Shown piece after piece: positions 1-6,882 of a DNA stretch of 7,372 nt; within the stretch, counting starts at the first letter, position 1, and the number at the start of each line of letters is the position of its first letter. The stretch comes from JACMOY01 sp046590855. Lineage in GTDB: Bacteria > Actinomycetota > Actinomycetes > Actinomycetales > Angustibacteraceae. The stretch lies in assembly GCA_046590855.1 (NCBI GenBank), contig JBKJTJ010000297.1, forward strand, positions 1 through 7,372, in the 5' to 3' direction. Made by a program: the position numbers and the translations under genes. Below the pieces are notes generated by a model. It saw only the letters and a program-made list of their open reading frames with translations, did not search any database and was not told where the DNA came from.

Positions 1-34
1 GCGCTCGCGCCGGCCGCGGTGCGCGTCCGGGGCC

Positions 35-40
35 TAGCCT
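35..40 (+). promoter_or_regulatory. Probable -10 box of a leaderless promoter for the LanC-like gene
   Basis: The hexamer TAGCCT fits the actinobacterial TAnnnT -10 consensus and ends 7 nt before the GTG at 48. That spacing puts the transcription start at or next to the first base of the start codon, so the mRNA would be leaderless. This agrees with the lack of any Shine-Dalgarno sequence before the GTG. No convincing -35 box is visible in the few bases available upstream. The reading frame stays open to the left edge, so this box is also an argument for starting the gene at 48 rather than further upstream. Confidence 0.55.
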
Positions 41-47
41 GTTCGGG

Positions 48-1415
48 GTGGCGACCGGCGAGGTGTTCCGGGACCTGGCCGAGGCGGCCTGGTCGTGGGT
101 GCTCACCCAGGTGCGCGAGGACGACGGTCCTTGGCTGCCCGAGTGGGTGGACCCCGAACGAGCCGCCGCCGGGCCGGCCGCCGACCGCGACTCCTGGTAC
201 TCCGGGATTTGCGGCCTGGCGCCGGTGCTCGCCGAGATCGCCCTGCACCGCGACCTGAGCGACGCCGAGCGCGACCTCGCCCGTGCCGTCGTCCGGCGGC
301 TGGGGGCGCGGGTGCCCGACTGCGTCGAGCCCTCGTTCTTCGACGGCCTGGCCGGCCACCTGACGGCGCTGATTCTGCTCGAGCCCGGCAGCGAGGCCCC
401 GGCGCTGGAGCGGCTCGCGCAGCTGGCGACGCCGGACGGGTGGCCCACCACGACGGACGTCGCCCCGGGGTACCGGGGGCCGCTGACCGATCTCTCGCTC
501 GGATCTGCGGGCGTGGTGCTGACGGCGGTCTGGGGCGGGGGCGCGCGGTGGCGCCAGGTGGCGGTCACCGGCTGCGAGGCCCTGCTGCGCGCCGCTGACT
601 GGACGCCGGCCGGCCTGGACTGGGGGATGGTGCCGGGTCAGCGGTCGAGGGGTCCTAACTACTCGCACGGCACCGCCGGCATCGCTACCGCGCTGGCGGT
701 CGCCGGGGCCGCACTGGGCCGTCCGGACCTCGTCGAGGCCGCACAGCAGGGTGCCCGGCACCTGCTGTCGGTGGGGTCCCTGGCGGACGGCGGTTTCGTC
801 GTCCCGCACACGATCCCGCCGTCGACCCGCGCGGTGGAGCCGGTGACGTACACGTGGTGCCACGGGCCAGCCGGGACGTCGTACCTGTTCGCCGCCCTGG
901 CGCACGCCGGCGTCCACGACGTCGACGGGCTGGCGGTGGCGGACCTGCACCGACGCTGCCTGCAGTCGGTGCTGGACTCCGGTGTGCCGCAACGCCTTCG
1001 CCCCGGCTTCTGGGACAACGACGGTCGATGCTGCGGTACGGCCGGCGTCGGGGACGTGCTGCTGGACGCCGCTGCGGACTGCGCCGACCCCGAGCGCCGA
1101 CACCGGCTCCTGGCAGGAGCGCTCACCATGGGCGACGCGCTCGTCGAGCGGGCGGTGCGCGACCGGTCCGGGGCGCGGTGGCGTTTCCTGGAGCACCGCC
1201 ACGACCCGCCGCTGCTGCCGCCGGGCACCTCGTGGATGCAGGGGGCCGGCGGCATCGCCGCCTTCCTGTTCCGCCTGGCTCGCGTCCTGGACGGCGGGCC
1301 CAGCGTCCCGGTGGTCGACCGCCCGGACCAGTGGTGGGCCGTCCCGCCCGCCCTGCGGACGGTCGGCAGCCGGGCGGTCGCGGACGCAGACCTGCGACCT
1401 GGCAGGGATCGGTGA
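48..1415 (+). CDS. Stand-alone lanthionine synthetase C-like (LanC-like) protein
   Basis: A 455-residue protein whose repeated helical-barrel Gly motifs match the LanC/LANCL (alpha/alpha) toroid: a GLAP segment near 56, SLGSAG at 150-154, NYSHGTAG at 204-211, WCHGPAG at 270-276, CCGTAG at 328-333 and SWMQGAGG at 395-402. Expected zinc ligands are Cys271 and the pair at 328-329, with His207 as the likely active-site His and Asp148 at the position of the conserved acidic residue. LanC enzymes use zinc to activate Cys thiols for addition to dehydroamino acids. The usual second zinc motif is Cys-His-Gly; here it is Cys-Cys-Gly, which would give a three-Cys site as known from ProcM-like cyclases. 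There is no N-terminal kinase, lyase or dehydratase domain, and no precursor peptide or dehydratase gene lies nearby, so a lanthipeptide role is not shown. The GTG start is chosen from the leaderless -10 box; an upstream start outside the window is possible. The last residues lie inside a palindromic element. Confidence 0.85.
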   Translation: MATGEVFRDLAEAAWSWVLTQVREDDGPWLPEWVDPERAAAGPAADRDSWYSGICGLAPVLAEIALHRDLSDAERDLARAVVRRLGARVPDCVEPSFFDGLAGHLTALILLEPGSEAPALERLAQLATPDGWPTTTDVAPGYRGPLTDLSLGSAGVVLTAVWGGGARWRQVAVTGCEALLRAADWTPAGLDWGMVPGQRSRGPNYSHGTAGIATALAVAGAALGRPDLVEAAQQGARHLLSVGSLADGGFVVPHTIPPSTRAVEPVTYTWCHGPAGTSYLFAALAHAGVHDVDGLAVADLHRRCLQSVLDSGVPQRLRPGFWDNDGRCCGTAGVGDVLLDAAADCADPERRHRLLAGALTMGDALVERAVRDRSGARWRFLEHRHDPPLLPPGTSWMQGAGGIAAFLFRLARVLDGGPSVPVVDRPDQWWAVPPALRTVGSRAVADADLRPGRDR

Positions 1416-1483
1416 CATTCGCCGTCCCGATGTCCGCTATTTCATGACATGTCGAGCTGGATCCAGGGGAATGTCACCGATCC
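1406..1483. repeat. 78-bp palindromic element with 15-bp terminal inverted repeats (MITE-like or IS remnant)
   Basis: The ends are perfect 15-bp inverted repeats: GGATCGGTGACATTC at 1406-1420 and its exact reverse complement at 1469-1483. Between them lie two more perfect palindromes, GACATGTC at 1446-1453 and CTGGATCCAG at 1457-1466. The pentamer GACAT or its complement ATGTC occurs at 1414, 1430, 1446, 1449 and 1471. The element covers the last codons and the TGA stop (1413-1415) of the LanC-like gene. It is too short to encode a protein. No clear target-site duplication flanks it. It could be a miniature transposable element, the fused ends of a deleted insertion sequence, or a large structured 3' hairpin between convergent genes. 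The repeats are directly seen; the mobile origin is inference. Confidence 0.6.
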
Positions 1484-1501
1484 GTGTCAGACGGCGCCAC
1501 C

Positions 1502-1514
1502 CGGGCGCAGCCCG
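1502..1514 (+). terminator. Weak candidate hairpin downstream of the LanC-like gene
   Basis: CGGGC-GCA-GCCCG forms a 5-bp all-GC stem with a 3-nt loop, about 87 nt after the stop codon. No U-tract follows, as is common in high-GC actinobacteria. A stem of this size can arise by chance in such GC-rich DNA, so this is only a possible intrinsic terminator. Confidence 0.2.
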
Positions 1515-1567
1515 ACGGGGCCCGCGTGGTCCCCGAACGGGTGCAGCTGGGTGCGTAGGCGAGATAT

Positions 1568-1603
1568 CGGCACGGCCGGCGCACCTGGTTAGGGCGCGTG
1601 CCG
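1568..1603 (-). terminator. Candidate bulged hairpin terminator at the end of the gal operon
   Basis: On the galK strand a hairpin begins three bases after the galK stop codon. CGGCAC (1568-1573) pairs with GTGCCG (1598-1603), GCGC (1579-1582) with GCGC (1594-1597), and CCT (1584-1586) with AGG (1591-1593), closing a GGTT loop. A five-base and a one-base bulge interrupt one arm. There is no run of U after it. Its placement right after the last gene of the operon, between convergent genes, fits a terminator, and the same hairpin could also act on transcripts from the LanC-like side. Confidence 0.4.
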
Positions 1604-1606
1604 GTG

Positions 1607-2815
1607 TCAAGCCCAGCGGGTGGCGCCTGGCGAGGGGTCGGCGACCAGGAACCGCGGGGCTGCGACGCCGGCGCCGGCGTACGCCTTCGTGACGGCGCGA
1701 GCCACGGTGTCCACCTCACCCGCCGCCACGAGGGCGATGGCCGAGCCCCCGAAGCCCCCGCCGGTCATCCGCGCCCCCAGCGCCCCGGCGTCGCGCGCCG
1801 AGCTCACGGCGAGGTCGAGCTCGTGGCACGAGACCTCGAAGTCGTCGCGCAGCGAGGTGTGCGAGGCGTCCAGCAGCGGACCGATCCCCTCGACCGCACC
1901 GCGGTCCAGCAGGGCGACGACCTCGAGGACCCGCCCGATCTCGGTGAGCACGTGGCGCGTGCGCCGTCGCTGCACCGGGTCGTCCAGCCGCGCGAGCACC
2001 TGTTCGACCGGCTGGTCGCTCACCTCGCGCAGGGTGGGCACCCCGAGGCTGGCGGCAGCGGCCTCGCAGACCCGGCGGCGGTCGGCGTACTGGCCGTCGA
2101 CGAGACGGTGCGGTGCTCGCGTGTCGATGACGAGCAGCGCCAGTCCGGACGCTCCCGGGTCGAAGGGCACCTGGCGCACCGTGTCGTCCCGGCAGTCCAG
2201 CAGCAGCGCGTGGCCGGGCGTGCAGCGCAGCGAGGCGGCCTGGTCCATGCCGCCCGTCGGGGCGCCGGCCACCTCGTTCTCGGCCAGGACGCACGCGGCG
2301 GCCAGCCGCGCTCGGCCGGCGTCGTCCACCTCCGCATCCCCCGAGCCGCCGAGCGCGTCGGCGGCCAGTGCGGTCGCGCTCTCGAGGGCGGCGGACGACG
2401 ACAGCCCGGCGCCCAGCGGAACCTCGCCGTCCACGACGACCTGCAACCCGGACGCAGCGAAACCGTTGCGGCGCATGGCCCACGGCACGCCAGCGACGTA
2501 CGCCGGCCAGCCCGCGGGTGAGCCGGGGCCGACGTCGGCCAGTTCGCCTTCGTAGGGCTCGCCGAGGTGTTGCAGTGAGCGCAGCGACAGGTGCCCCGAC
2601 GTGGGACTCGCGGCGACGATGACGGTGTGCGGCAACGCGATCGGCAGACACAACCCACCGTTGTAGTCGGTGTGCTCGCCGATCAGGTTGACCCGTCCCG
2701 GCGCGGCCCACACGCCCCGCGGCGCGGCGCCGAACTCGTCGGTGAACGCGGCCACCACCAGCGCCGTCCGCGCCGCCCGGTCACCGGGGACGAGCCACCG
2801 CGGTGGCTCGCTCAC
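1607..2815 (-). CDS. galK: Galactokinase (GHMP kinase family)
   Basis: This 402-residue cytoplasmic kinase phosphorylates alpha-D-galactose with ATP to galactose 1-phosphate, the first committed step of the Leloir pathway. The galactokinase signature GRVNLIGEHTDYNGG is at 40-54 and includes the conserved Arg41. The GHMP ATP-binding motif PLGAGLSSSAALES is at 133-146. GGMDQ at 188-192 carries the catalytic Asp191. The C-terminal GHMP motif MTGGGFGG is at 350-357. The length is typical of the family. The frame is open for 60 more codons upstream, but that stretch is galT read in another frame. The true start is the GTG at 2815-2813, which shares its bases with the galT stop (GTGA overlap). A Shine-Dalgarno-like GAGGTGG (2826-2820) precedes it. 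It is the last gene of the operon and depends on coupling to galT. All key motifs are intact. Confidence 0.95.
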   Translation of the reverse strand: MSEPPRWLVPGDRAARTALVVAAFTDEFGAAPRGVWAAPGRVNLIGEHTDYNGGLCLPIALPHTVIVAASPTSGHLSLRSLQHLGEPYEGELADVGPGSPAGWPAYVAGVPWAMRRNGFAASGLQVVVDGEVPLGAGLSSSAALESATALAADALGGSGDAEVDDAGRARLAAACVLAENEVAGAPTGGMDQAASLRCTPGHALLLDCRDDTVRQVPFDPGASGLALLVIDTRAPHRLVDGQYADRRRVCEAAAASLGVPTLREVSDQPVEQVLARLDDPVQRRRTRHVLTEIGRVLEVVALLDRGAVEGIGPLLDASHTSLRDDFEVSCHELDLAVSSARDAGALGARMTGGGFGGSAIALVAAGEVDTVARAVTKAYAGAGVAAPRFLVADPSPGATRWA

Positions 2816-3939
2816 GTCGCCACCTCGCGCAGCCTCGCCGCGATGCGCTCGGGCGTCGTGTCGTTGATGAACGCCCCCATGCCCGACTCCGAGCCGGCCA
2901 GGTACTTCAGCTTGCCGGGCGCCCGCAGCACCGAGGTCACCTGCAGCTGCAGGCGCACCAGGTCGCGTCCCTCGCCGACCGGCGCTTGGTGCCACCCGGC
3001 CACGTACGGAAGGCGCACGGGCGCCGAGGCGTCGCCGTGGAAGCGGTCCAGCCGGCGCACCAGCTCGAGGTAGACGTCGGCGAGCTCATCGCGCTCGGCG
3101 TCGTCCAGTGCCGTGAGGTCGGGCACGAGGCGGTGCGGGGTCAGGTGCACCTCGACCGGCCAGCGAGCCGCCGCCGGCACGTACGCCGTCCAGTGCTCAC
3201 CGGCCAGCACCACCCGGGTGCTGGCCCGGCGCTCGGCGGCCAGGACATCGCCCACCAGGTCGCCGCCACCCCCAGCACGGTGCTCGCGAGCCAGCTGCAG
3301 CAGCCGGTCGGTGCGCGGGCCGACGAAGGGGTAGGCGTAGATCTGCCCGTGCGGGTGCGCCAGCGTGACGCCGATCTCGGCCCCGCGGTTCTCGAAGCAG
3401 AACACCTGCGCCACACCGGGAAGCGCGCTGAGGTCGGACGTGCGGTCTGCCCAGGCGTCGATGACCGTGCGGGCGCGGCCGCTGGTCAGGTCGCCGAAGG
3501 TGCCGTCGTGGTCGCTGGTGAAGCAGACGACCTCGCAGCGGCCGTAGGCGGACGCGCTCGGCCACAGCGCCTCGCCGTCGACCAGCGCCGGGACGTGGTC
3601 CGGCACCCGGGTGCTCAGGGACGGGAACCGGTTCTCGAAGACGACCACGTCGTACTCGGGGGCTGGCACCTCGGACGGCACGCTGCCACGCCCCGACGGG
3701 CACAGGGGGCACTCGTCCGCCGGCGGAAGGAAGGTGCGGTCCATCCGGTGCGCCGCAAGCACCACCCAGTCACCGGTCAGCGGGTCGCGGCGCCGCTCGC
3801 CCGCGACGCCGGCCGGGCCGAGCGGCCGCGAGTCGGGGACGACGCGGGTGGCGGCGCCGGACACGAACGGCTCGGTGTCGTCGAAGTAGAACAGCTCGCG
3901 GCCGTCGGCGAGCACGTCGCGCGTGCGCCGCACCGTCAC
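2812..3939 (-). CDS. galT: Galactose-1-phosphate uridylyltransferase
   Basis: This 375-residue enzyme of the HIT-like GalT family exchanges UMP between UDP-glucose and galactose 1-phosphate, giving UDP-galactose and glucose 1-phosphate. DPLTGDWVVLA lies near 52-62. The zinc pair CPLC is at 77-80. SDHDGTF near 142-148 places His144 where the third metal ligand sits in the E. coli enzyme. FENRGAEIG at 182-190 leads to HPHGQ at 195-199, where His195 would bind metal and His197 would be the uridylylated nucleophile. The length is normal. The start is taken as the GTG at 3939-3937, which overlaps the stop of the regulator gene (GTGA), with a GAGG (3950-3947) 7 nt upstream. A second in-frame GTG two codons later is an equally legal start. 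The frame stays open to 4758, but that extension only shadows the regulator gene. Its product feeds UDP-galactose to an epimerase encoded elsewhere. Confidence 0.95.
   Translation of the reverse strand: MTVRRTRDVLADGRELFYFDDTEPFVSGAATRVVPDSRPLGPAGVAGERRRDPLTGDWVVLAAHRMDRTFLPPADECPLCPSGRGSVPSEVPAPEYDVVVFENRFPSLSTRVPDHVPALVDGEALWPSASAYGRCEVVCFTSDHDGTFGDLTSGRARTVIDAWADRTSDLSALPGVAQVFCFENRGAEIGVTLAHPHGQIYAYPFVGPRTDRLLQLAREHRAGGGGDLVGDVLAAERRASTRVVLAGEHWTAYVPAAARWPVEVHLTPHRLVPDLTALDDAERDELADVYLELVRRLDRFHGDASAPVRLPYVAGWHQAPVGEGRDLVRLQLQVTSVLRAPGKLKYLAGSESGMGAFINDTTPERIAARLREVAT
2820..2826 (-). promoter_or_regulatory. Ribosome binding site that fixes the galK start
   Basis: GAGGTGG on the minus strand ends 4 nt before the galK GTG and lies inside the last codons of galT. 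It supports starting galK at 2815 instead of at upstream in-frame candidates, and reinitiation at the GTGA overlap. Confidence 0.5.
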
Positions 3940-4727
3940 GACACGGCCTCGGCGACGGCCTCGGCGATCACCAGGCGGCCGACGGCGCTGGCCAGCGCGC
4001 GCCGCGCCGACTGCGGCAGCCCGCCGTCCGTCACCAGCACGTCCACCTGACGCAGGTCGGCGATCGTCGACAGCCCGACGACCCCCCACTTGCTGTGGTC
4101 GGCGACCACGACCAGCCGCCGGGCGCTCTCGACCATCGCGCGGTCGGTGGCGCCCTCGACGAGGTTCGGCGTCGTGAGCCCCTCGCGGGTGGTGATGCCG
4201 TGCACCCCGAGCACCATCGTGTCGACGTGCAGCGTGCGCAGGGCGGCGACGGCGACCGGCCCGACGAGGGCGTTGGACGGCGTGCGCTCGCCCCCGACCA
4301 GCACCACGCTGCGGTCTCGGCGCGCGGGGTCGTGCATCAGGTCGGCGACCGGCGGTGAGTTGGTCACGATCGTCAGGTCCGAGACGGCCAGCAGCTCGCG
4401 GGCGACCGCCAGGGTCGTCGTCCCCGCCGAGATCGCCACGGACTCGCCGGGGCTGATCAGGCCAGCGCAGGCGAGGGCGATGCTGTGCTTCTGGGCGCGG
4501 GCCAGTGCGGACTTGGCCACGAAGCCGGGTTCCTCGCTGCTGCGCGTGCCGATGGCGGTCGCGCCGCCGTGCACCCGCTCGACCAGGCCGCGCCGGGCCA
4601 GCTGCTCGATGTCGCGGCGCACCGTCATGTCCGAGACGCTCAGCACGTCGACTAGGTCGCTGACGCGCGCGCCGCCGGTGAGACGCACCTGCTCCAGGAT
4701 GCGCTCCTGGCGCTGCCGAGCCAGCAT
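3936..4727 (-). CDS. DeoR-family transcriptional regulator of the galactoside operon
   Basis: This 263-residue protein has DeoR-family architecture. An N-terminal winged helix-turn-helix (about 6-57) includes VSDMTVRRDIEQLARRGL at 31-48 and the conserved VHGGA at 52-56. A sugar-phosphate sensing domain (about 75-235) has SAGTTT at 100-105, TNS at 122-124, LVGGERTPSNALVGP near 143-157, LGVHGI near 173-178, GLTTPN at 183-188 and ADHSKWG at 209-215 with Lys213. Family members usually repress sugar operons and release DNA on binding a phosphorylated sugar. Two positions often acidic in the sensor, before GTT and in the GVxG loop, are Ser100-Ala101 and His176 here, so the effector may differ from that of well-studied members. 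The ATG overlaps the beta-galactosidase stop by one base (TGATG), with only a weak GAAGAG upstream. Its place inside the operon suggests autoregulation; a galactose-derived phosphate as effector is inference. Confidence 0.9.
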   Translation of the reverse strand: MLARQRQERILEQVRLTGGARVSDLVDVLSVSDMTVRRDIEQLARRGLVERVHGGATAIGTRSSEEPGFVAKSALARAQKHSIALACAGLISPGESVAISAGTTTLAVARELLAVSDLTIVTNSPPVADLMHDPARRDRSVVLVGGERTPSNALVGPVAVAALRTLHVDTMVLGVHGITTREGLTTPNLVEGATDRAMVESARRLVVVADHSKWGVVGLSTIADLRQVDVLVTDGGLPQSARRALASAVGRLVIAEAVAEAVS

Positions 4728-6718
4728 CAGCGCTCTTCGCGCACGACGGCCACACCACCGGGGGCCAGCACCAGTCGCCCGTCCGTGCCGACGTCAGCCA
4801 CCAGGTCGTGTCCGGCGACCGGCACGGTCACCTCGTCGTCGCGGTGGTTCAGCGCGAACAGGTAGGAGGCCGTGCCCGACGTTCGACGCACGAGCTCGAC
4901 GCCGCGCGGGCAGTCGTAGGGCGCGCTGACGCCGGCCGCCTCGACCAGCCGACCGACGAGCGCGTCCAGGTGATCTCCCTGCAGCCGGGTGGCGAGGTAC
5001 CACGCGGCCCCGGCGCCGACGTCCCGACGGGTGATCGCCGGCACGCCCGAGAGTGGACCCTGGGCGTACGACGCAACGGCCTGCGCCCCCCGCAGGTCGA
5101 GCCGCTCGCTCCACACGGCTCCGACGGACCCGTCGTCGAGCTGCACGGTCTCGTTCTCGCGCAGCGGGTTGAACTCCTCGACCCAGATGCCCAGCAGGTC
5201 GCGCAGGGCGCCCGGGTAGCCGCCGAGGCGGATGTGGTCGTGCTCGTCGACGATCCCGGAGAAGAACGTCACCAGCACCTGCGCGCCGGCCTGCGCCGCG
5301 GCGGTGACGGCGGCGACACCGGCGTCGGTCATCAGGTACAGCGTGGGCACGATGACCAGCCGGTACGACGAGAGGTCGGCGCCGGGGTGGACGACGTCGC
5401 TGGTGATGCCGCGGTGCAGCAGCGCCGAGTGCAGCTGGTGGGCGTCGTCGCCGTAGGCGACCAGCTGGCTGGGGTGCGACGGCTGGTCGCACGCCCACCC
5501 GGCCTCGTAGTCCCACAGGATCGCGACGTCGGACTCGACCCGTGACCCGACCAGCTCGCCCAGGCGAGCGCAGACCTCGCCGAGGTGGACGACGTCCCGC
5601 CACAGCCGGGACTCGGTGCCGGCGTGGGACAGCAGGGCCGAATGGAACTTCTCCGCCCCCGCCGCCGAGGCCCGCCACTGGAAGAACCCGACCGTGTCGG
5701 CGCCGTGGGCGACGTGGGCGAGGCTGTTCCGCAGCATCTGCCCGGGTGCCTTGGCCGGGTTGACCGGCTGCCAGTTGACCGCGCTGGTCGAGTGCTCCAT
5801 CAGCAGCCACGGTGCGCCGCCGGCGAGGCCGCGGGTCAGGTCGCCGCTGAACGACAGCTCGGCCTCGGGGTCGGCCTCGGTGGCCACCAGGTAGTGGTCG
5901 GTGCTCACGACGTCCTGGTGCGGGGCCCAGCGGGTGTAGTCCAGGTGCCGGAAGTGGCTCAGCGTCATGAAGTTCGTGGTGATGGGCACACCCGGTGACA
6001 CCCGCTCGAGCACCGCGCGCTCGGCGAGGAACTGGTCGAGCAGGGCGTCTGAGGAGAACCGGCGGTAGTCCAGCAGCTGGGTGGGGTTGCTCGCCGTCGG
6101 CGCCTGCCGCGGCGGCAGGACGTGCTCGAAGGTGGTGTGGCGCTGGCTCCAGAAGCTGGTGCCCCAGGCGTCGTTCATCGTCGCGACGTCCCCGTACCGG
6201 TGCTGCAGCCAGACCCGGAAGGCCGCCGCGCAGGTGTCGCAGTAGCAGGGGGTGTTGTGGCAGGCGTACTCGTTCGAGACGTGCCACATCGCGAGCGCCG
6301 GGTGGTCGCCGTAGCGCTGCGCCATCGCCTCGGCGAGGCGGACGGCGTGGTCGCGGAAGACCGTCGAGCTGGGGCAGTAGGCCTGCCGGCCGCCGGGCCA
6401 CAGCCGGTGCCCGTCGCGGGTGACGGGCAGCGTGTCGGGGTAGCGGTGCGAGAACCAGGGCGGTGGCGAGGCGGTGCCGGTGGCCAGGTCGACGGCGATG
6501 CCACCTCCGTGCAGCAGGTCCATCACCTCGTCCAGCCAGCCCATGTCGAAGCGTCCCGGCTCGGGCTCGAGCGCGGACCAGGCGAAGATCCCCACGGAGA
6601 CGAAGCCGACCCCGGCATCGCGCATCAGCGCGACGTCCTGCGGCCACACCTCGCGCGGCCACTGCTCTGGGTTGTAGTCGCCGCCCAGGGCGACGCGGTC
6701 GGTGGGCCAGGAGCGCAT
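4727..6718 (-). CDS. Beta-galactosidase, glycoside hydrolase family 42
   Basis: This 663-residue retaining beta-galactosidase has the GH42 opening GGDYNPEQWP at 12-21 and a catalytic TIM barrel to about 390. The acid/base is Glu150 (HVSNEY, 146-151) and the nucleophile Glu308 (LLMEHS, 305-310). Cys115, Cys158, Cys160 and Cys163 have the spacing of the structural zinc site known in Thermus GH42 enzymes. A Rossmann-like trimerisation domain follows (about 396-605), then a small C-terminal beta domain. There is no signal peptide, so it acts in the cytoplasm on imported beta-galactosides such as galactobiose or lactose. The exact substrate cannot be read from sequence. The frame remains open to 7270, but that stretch is antisense to the lipoprotein gene and the divergent promoters. 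The ATG at 6718-6716 is chosen because GGDYNPEQW sits near the N-terminus in this family and a -35/-10 pair lies just upstream. It is the first gene of the operon. Confidence 0.95.
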   Translation of the reverse strand: MRSWPTDRVALGGDYNPEQWPREVWPQDVALMRDAGVGFVSVGIFAWSALEPEPGRFDMGWLDEVMDLLHGGGIAVDLATGTASPPPWFSHRYPDTLPVTRDGHRLWPGGRQAYCPSSTVFRDHAVRLAEAMAQRYGDHPALAMWHVSNEYACHNTPCYCDTCAAAFRVWLQHRYGDVATMNDAWGTSFWSQRHTTFEHVLPPRQAPTASNPTQLLDYRRFSSDALLDQFLAERAVLERVSPGVPITTNFMTLSHFRHLDYTRWAPHQDVVSTDHYLVATEADPEAELSFSGDLTRGLAGGAPWLLMEHSTSAVNWQPVNPAKAPGQMLRNSLAHVAHGADTVGFFQWRASAAGAEKFHSALLSHAGTESRLWRDVVHLGEVCARLGELVGSRVESDVAILWDYEAGWACDQPSHPSQLVAYGDDAHQLHSALLHRGITSDVVHPGADLSSYRLVIVPTLYLMTDAGVAAVTAAAQAGAQVLVTFFSGIVDEHDHIRLGGYPGALRDLLGIWVEEFNPLRENETVQLDDGSVGAVWSERLDLRGAQAVASYAQGPLSGVPAITRRDVGAGAAWYLATRLQGDHLDALVGRLVEAAGVSAPYDCPRGVELVRRTSGTASYLFALNHRDDEVTVPVAGHDLVADVGTDGRLVLAPGGVAVVREER

Positions 6719-6725
6719 GGTGGGC

Positions 6726-6754
6726 AGCCTGGCCGCTGGTTCGACCGAAGTCAA
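6726..6754 (-). promoter_or_regulatory. Probable promoter of the bga-deoR-galT-galK operon (leaderless)
   Basis: On the minus strand TTGACT (6754-6749) is followed after exactly 17 nt by CAGGCT (6731-6726), a fair match to the -10 consensus at positions 2 and 6. The ATG of the beta-galactosidase begins 7 nt after the -10, so the transcript would start at or beside the start codon. No good Shine-Dalgarno precedes that ATG. The same 7-nt geometry appears at the LanC-like gene. Confidence 0.55.
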
Positions 6755-6840
6755 CAGAACCCAACACTGCGTGCCCGCTGTGGCCCAGGTCACGATCTGA
6801 TCAAGACCGGTGTCGTGGAGCGATATCTCGGGCGGGGACC

Positions 6841-6870
6841 TTGACAGGGATGCGCGGGCGCAGTGATGGT
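6841..6870 (+). promoter_or_regulatory. Probable promoter of the ABC-transporter lipoprotein gene
   Basis: A perfect TTGACA -35 box at 6841-6846 is followed after 18 nt by GATGGT (6865-6870), which fits the -10 consensus at positions 2 and 6. A start near 6877 would give a 5' leader of roughly 55 nt containing a normal ribosome binding site, unlike the leaderless promoter facing the other way. GGTG-AACGC-CACC (6868-6880) is a short inverted repeat lying across the end of the -10 and the start region, where an operator could sit. Confidence 0.5.
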
Positions 6871-6882
6871 GAACGCCACCGG

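Noticed and set aside
1560..1569. CGAGATATCG here and its reverse complement at 6821-6830
   Set aside because: The 10-mer is notable in such GC-rich DNA, but the match does not extend and the sites are 5 kb apart with no shared context. It is probably chance.
2816..2995. Sixty-codon extension of galK
   Set aside because: It is galT read in another frame. The GTG at 2815 has a ribosome binding site and gives the family's usual length.
1607..4050. Long plus-strand open frames opposite galK and galT
   Set aside because: They have Arg/Ala/Gly-rich compositions with no recognisable motif and arise from the codon bias of the minus-strand genes.
3940..4758. Long open extension upstream of galT
   Set aside because: It is Arg/Pro-rich low-complexity translation of the regulator gene in another frame; the GTGA overlap gives a normal-length GalT.
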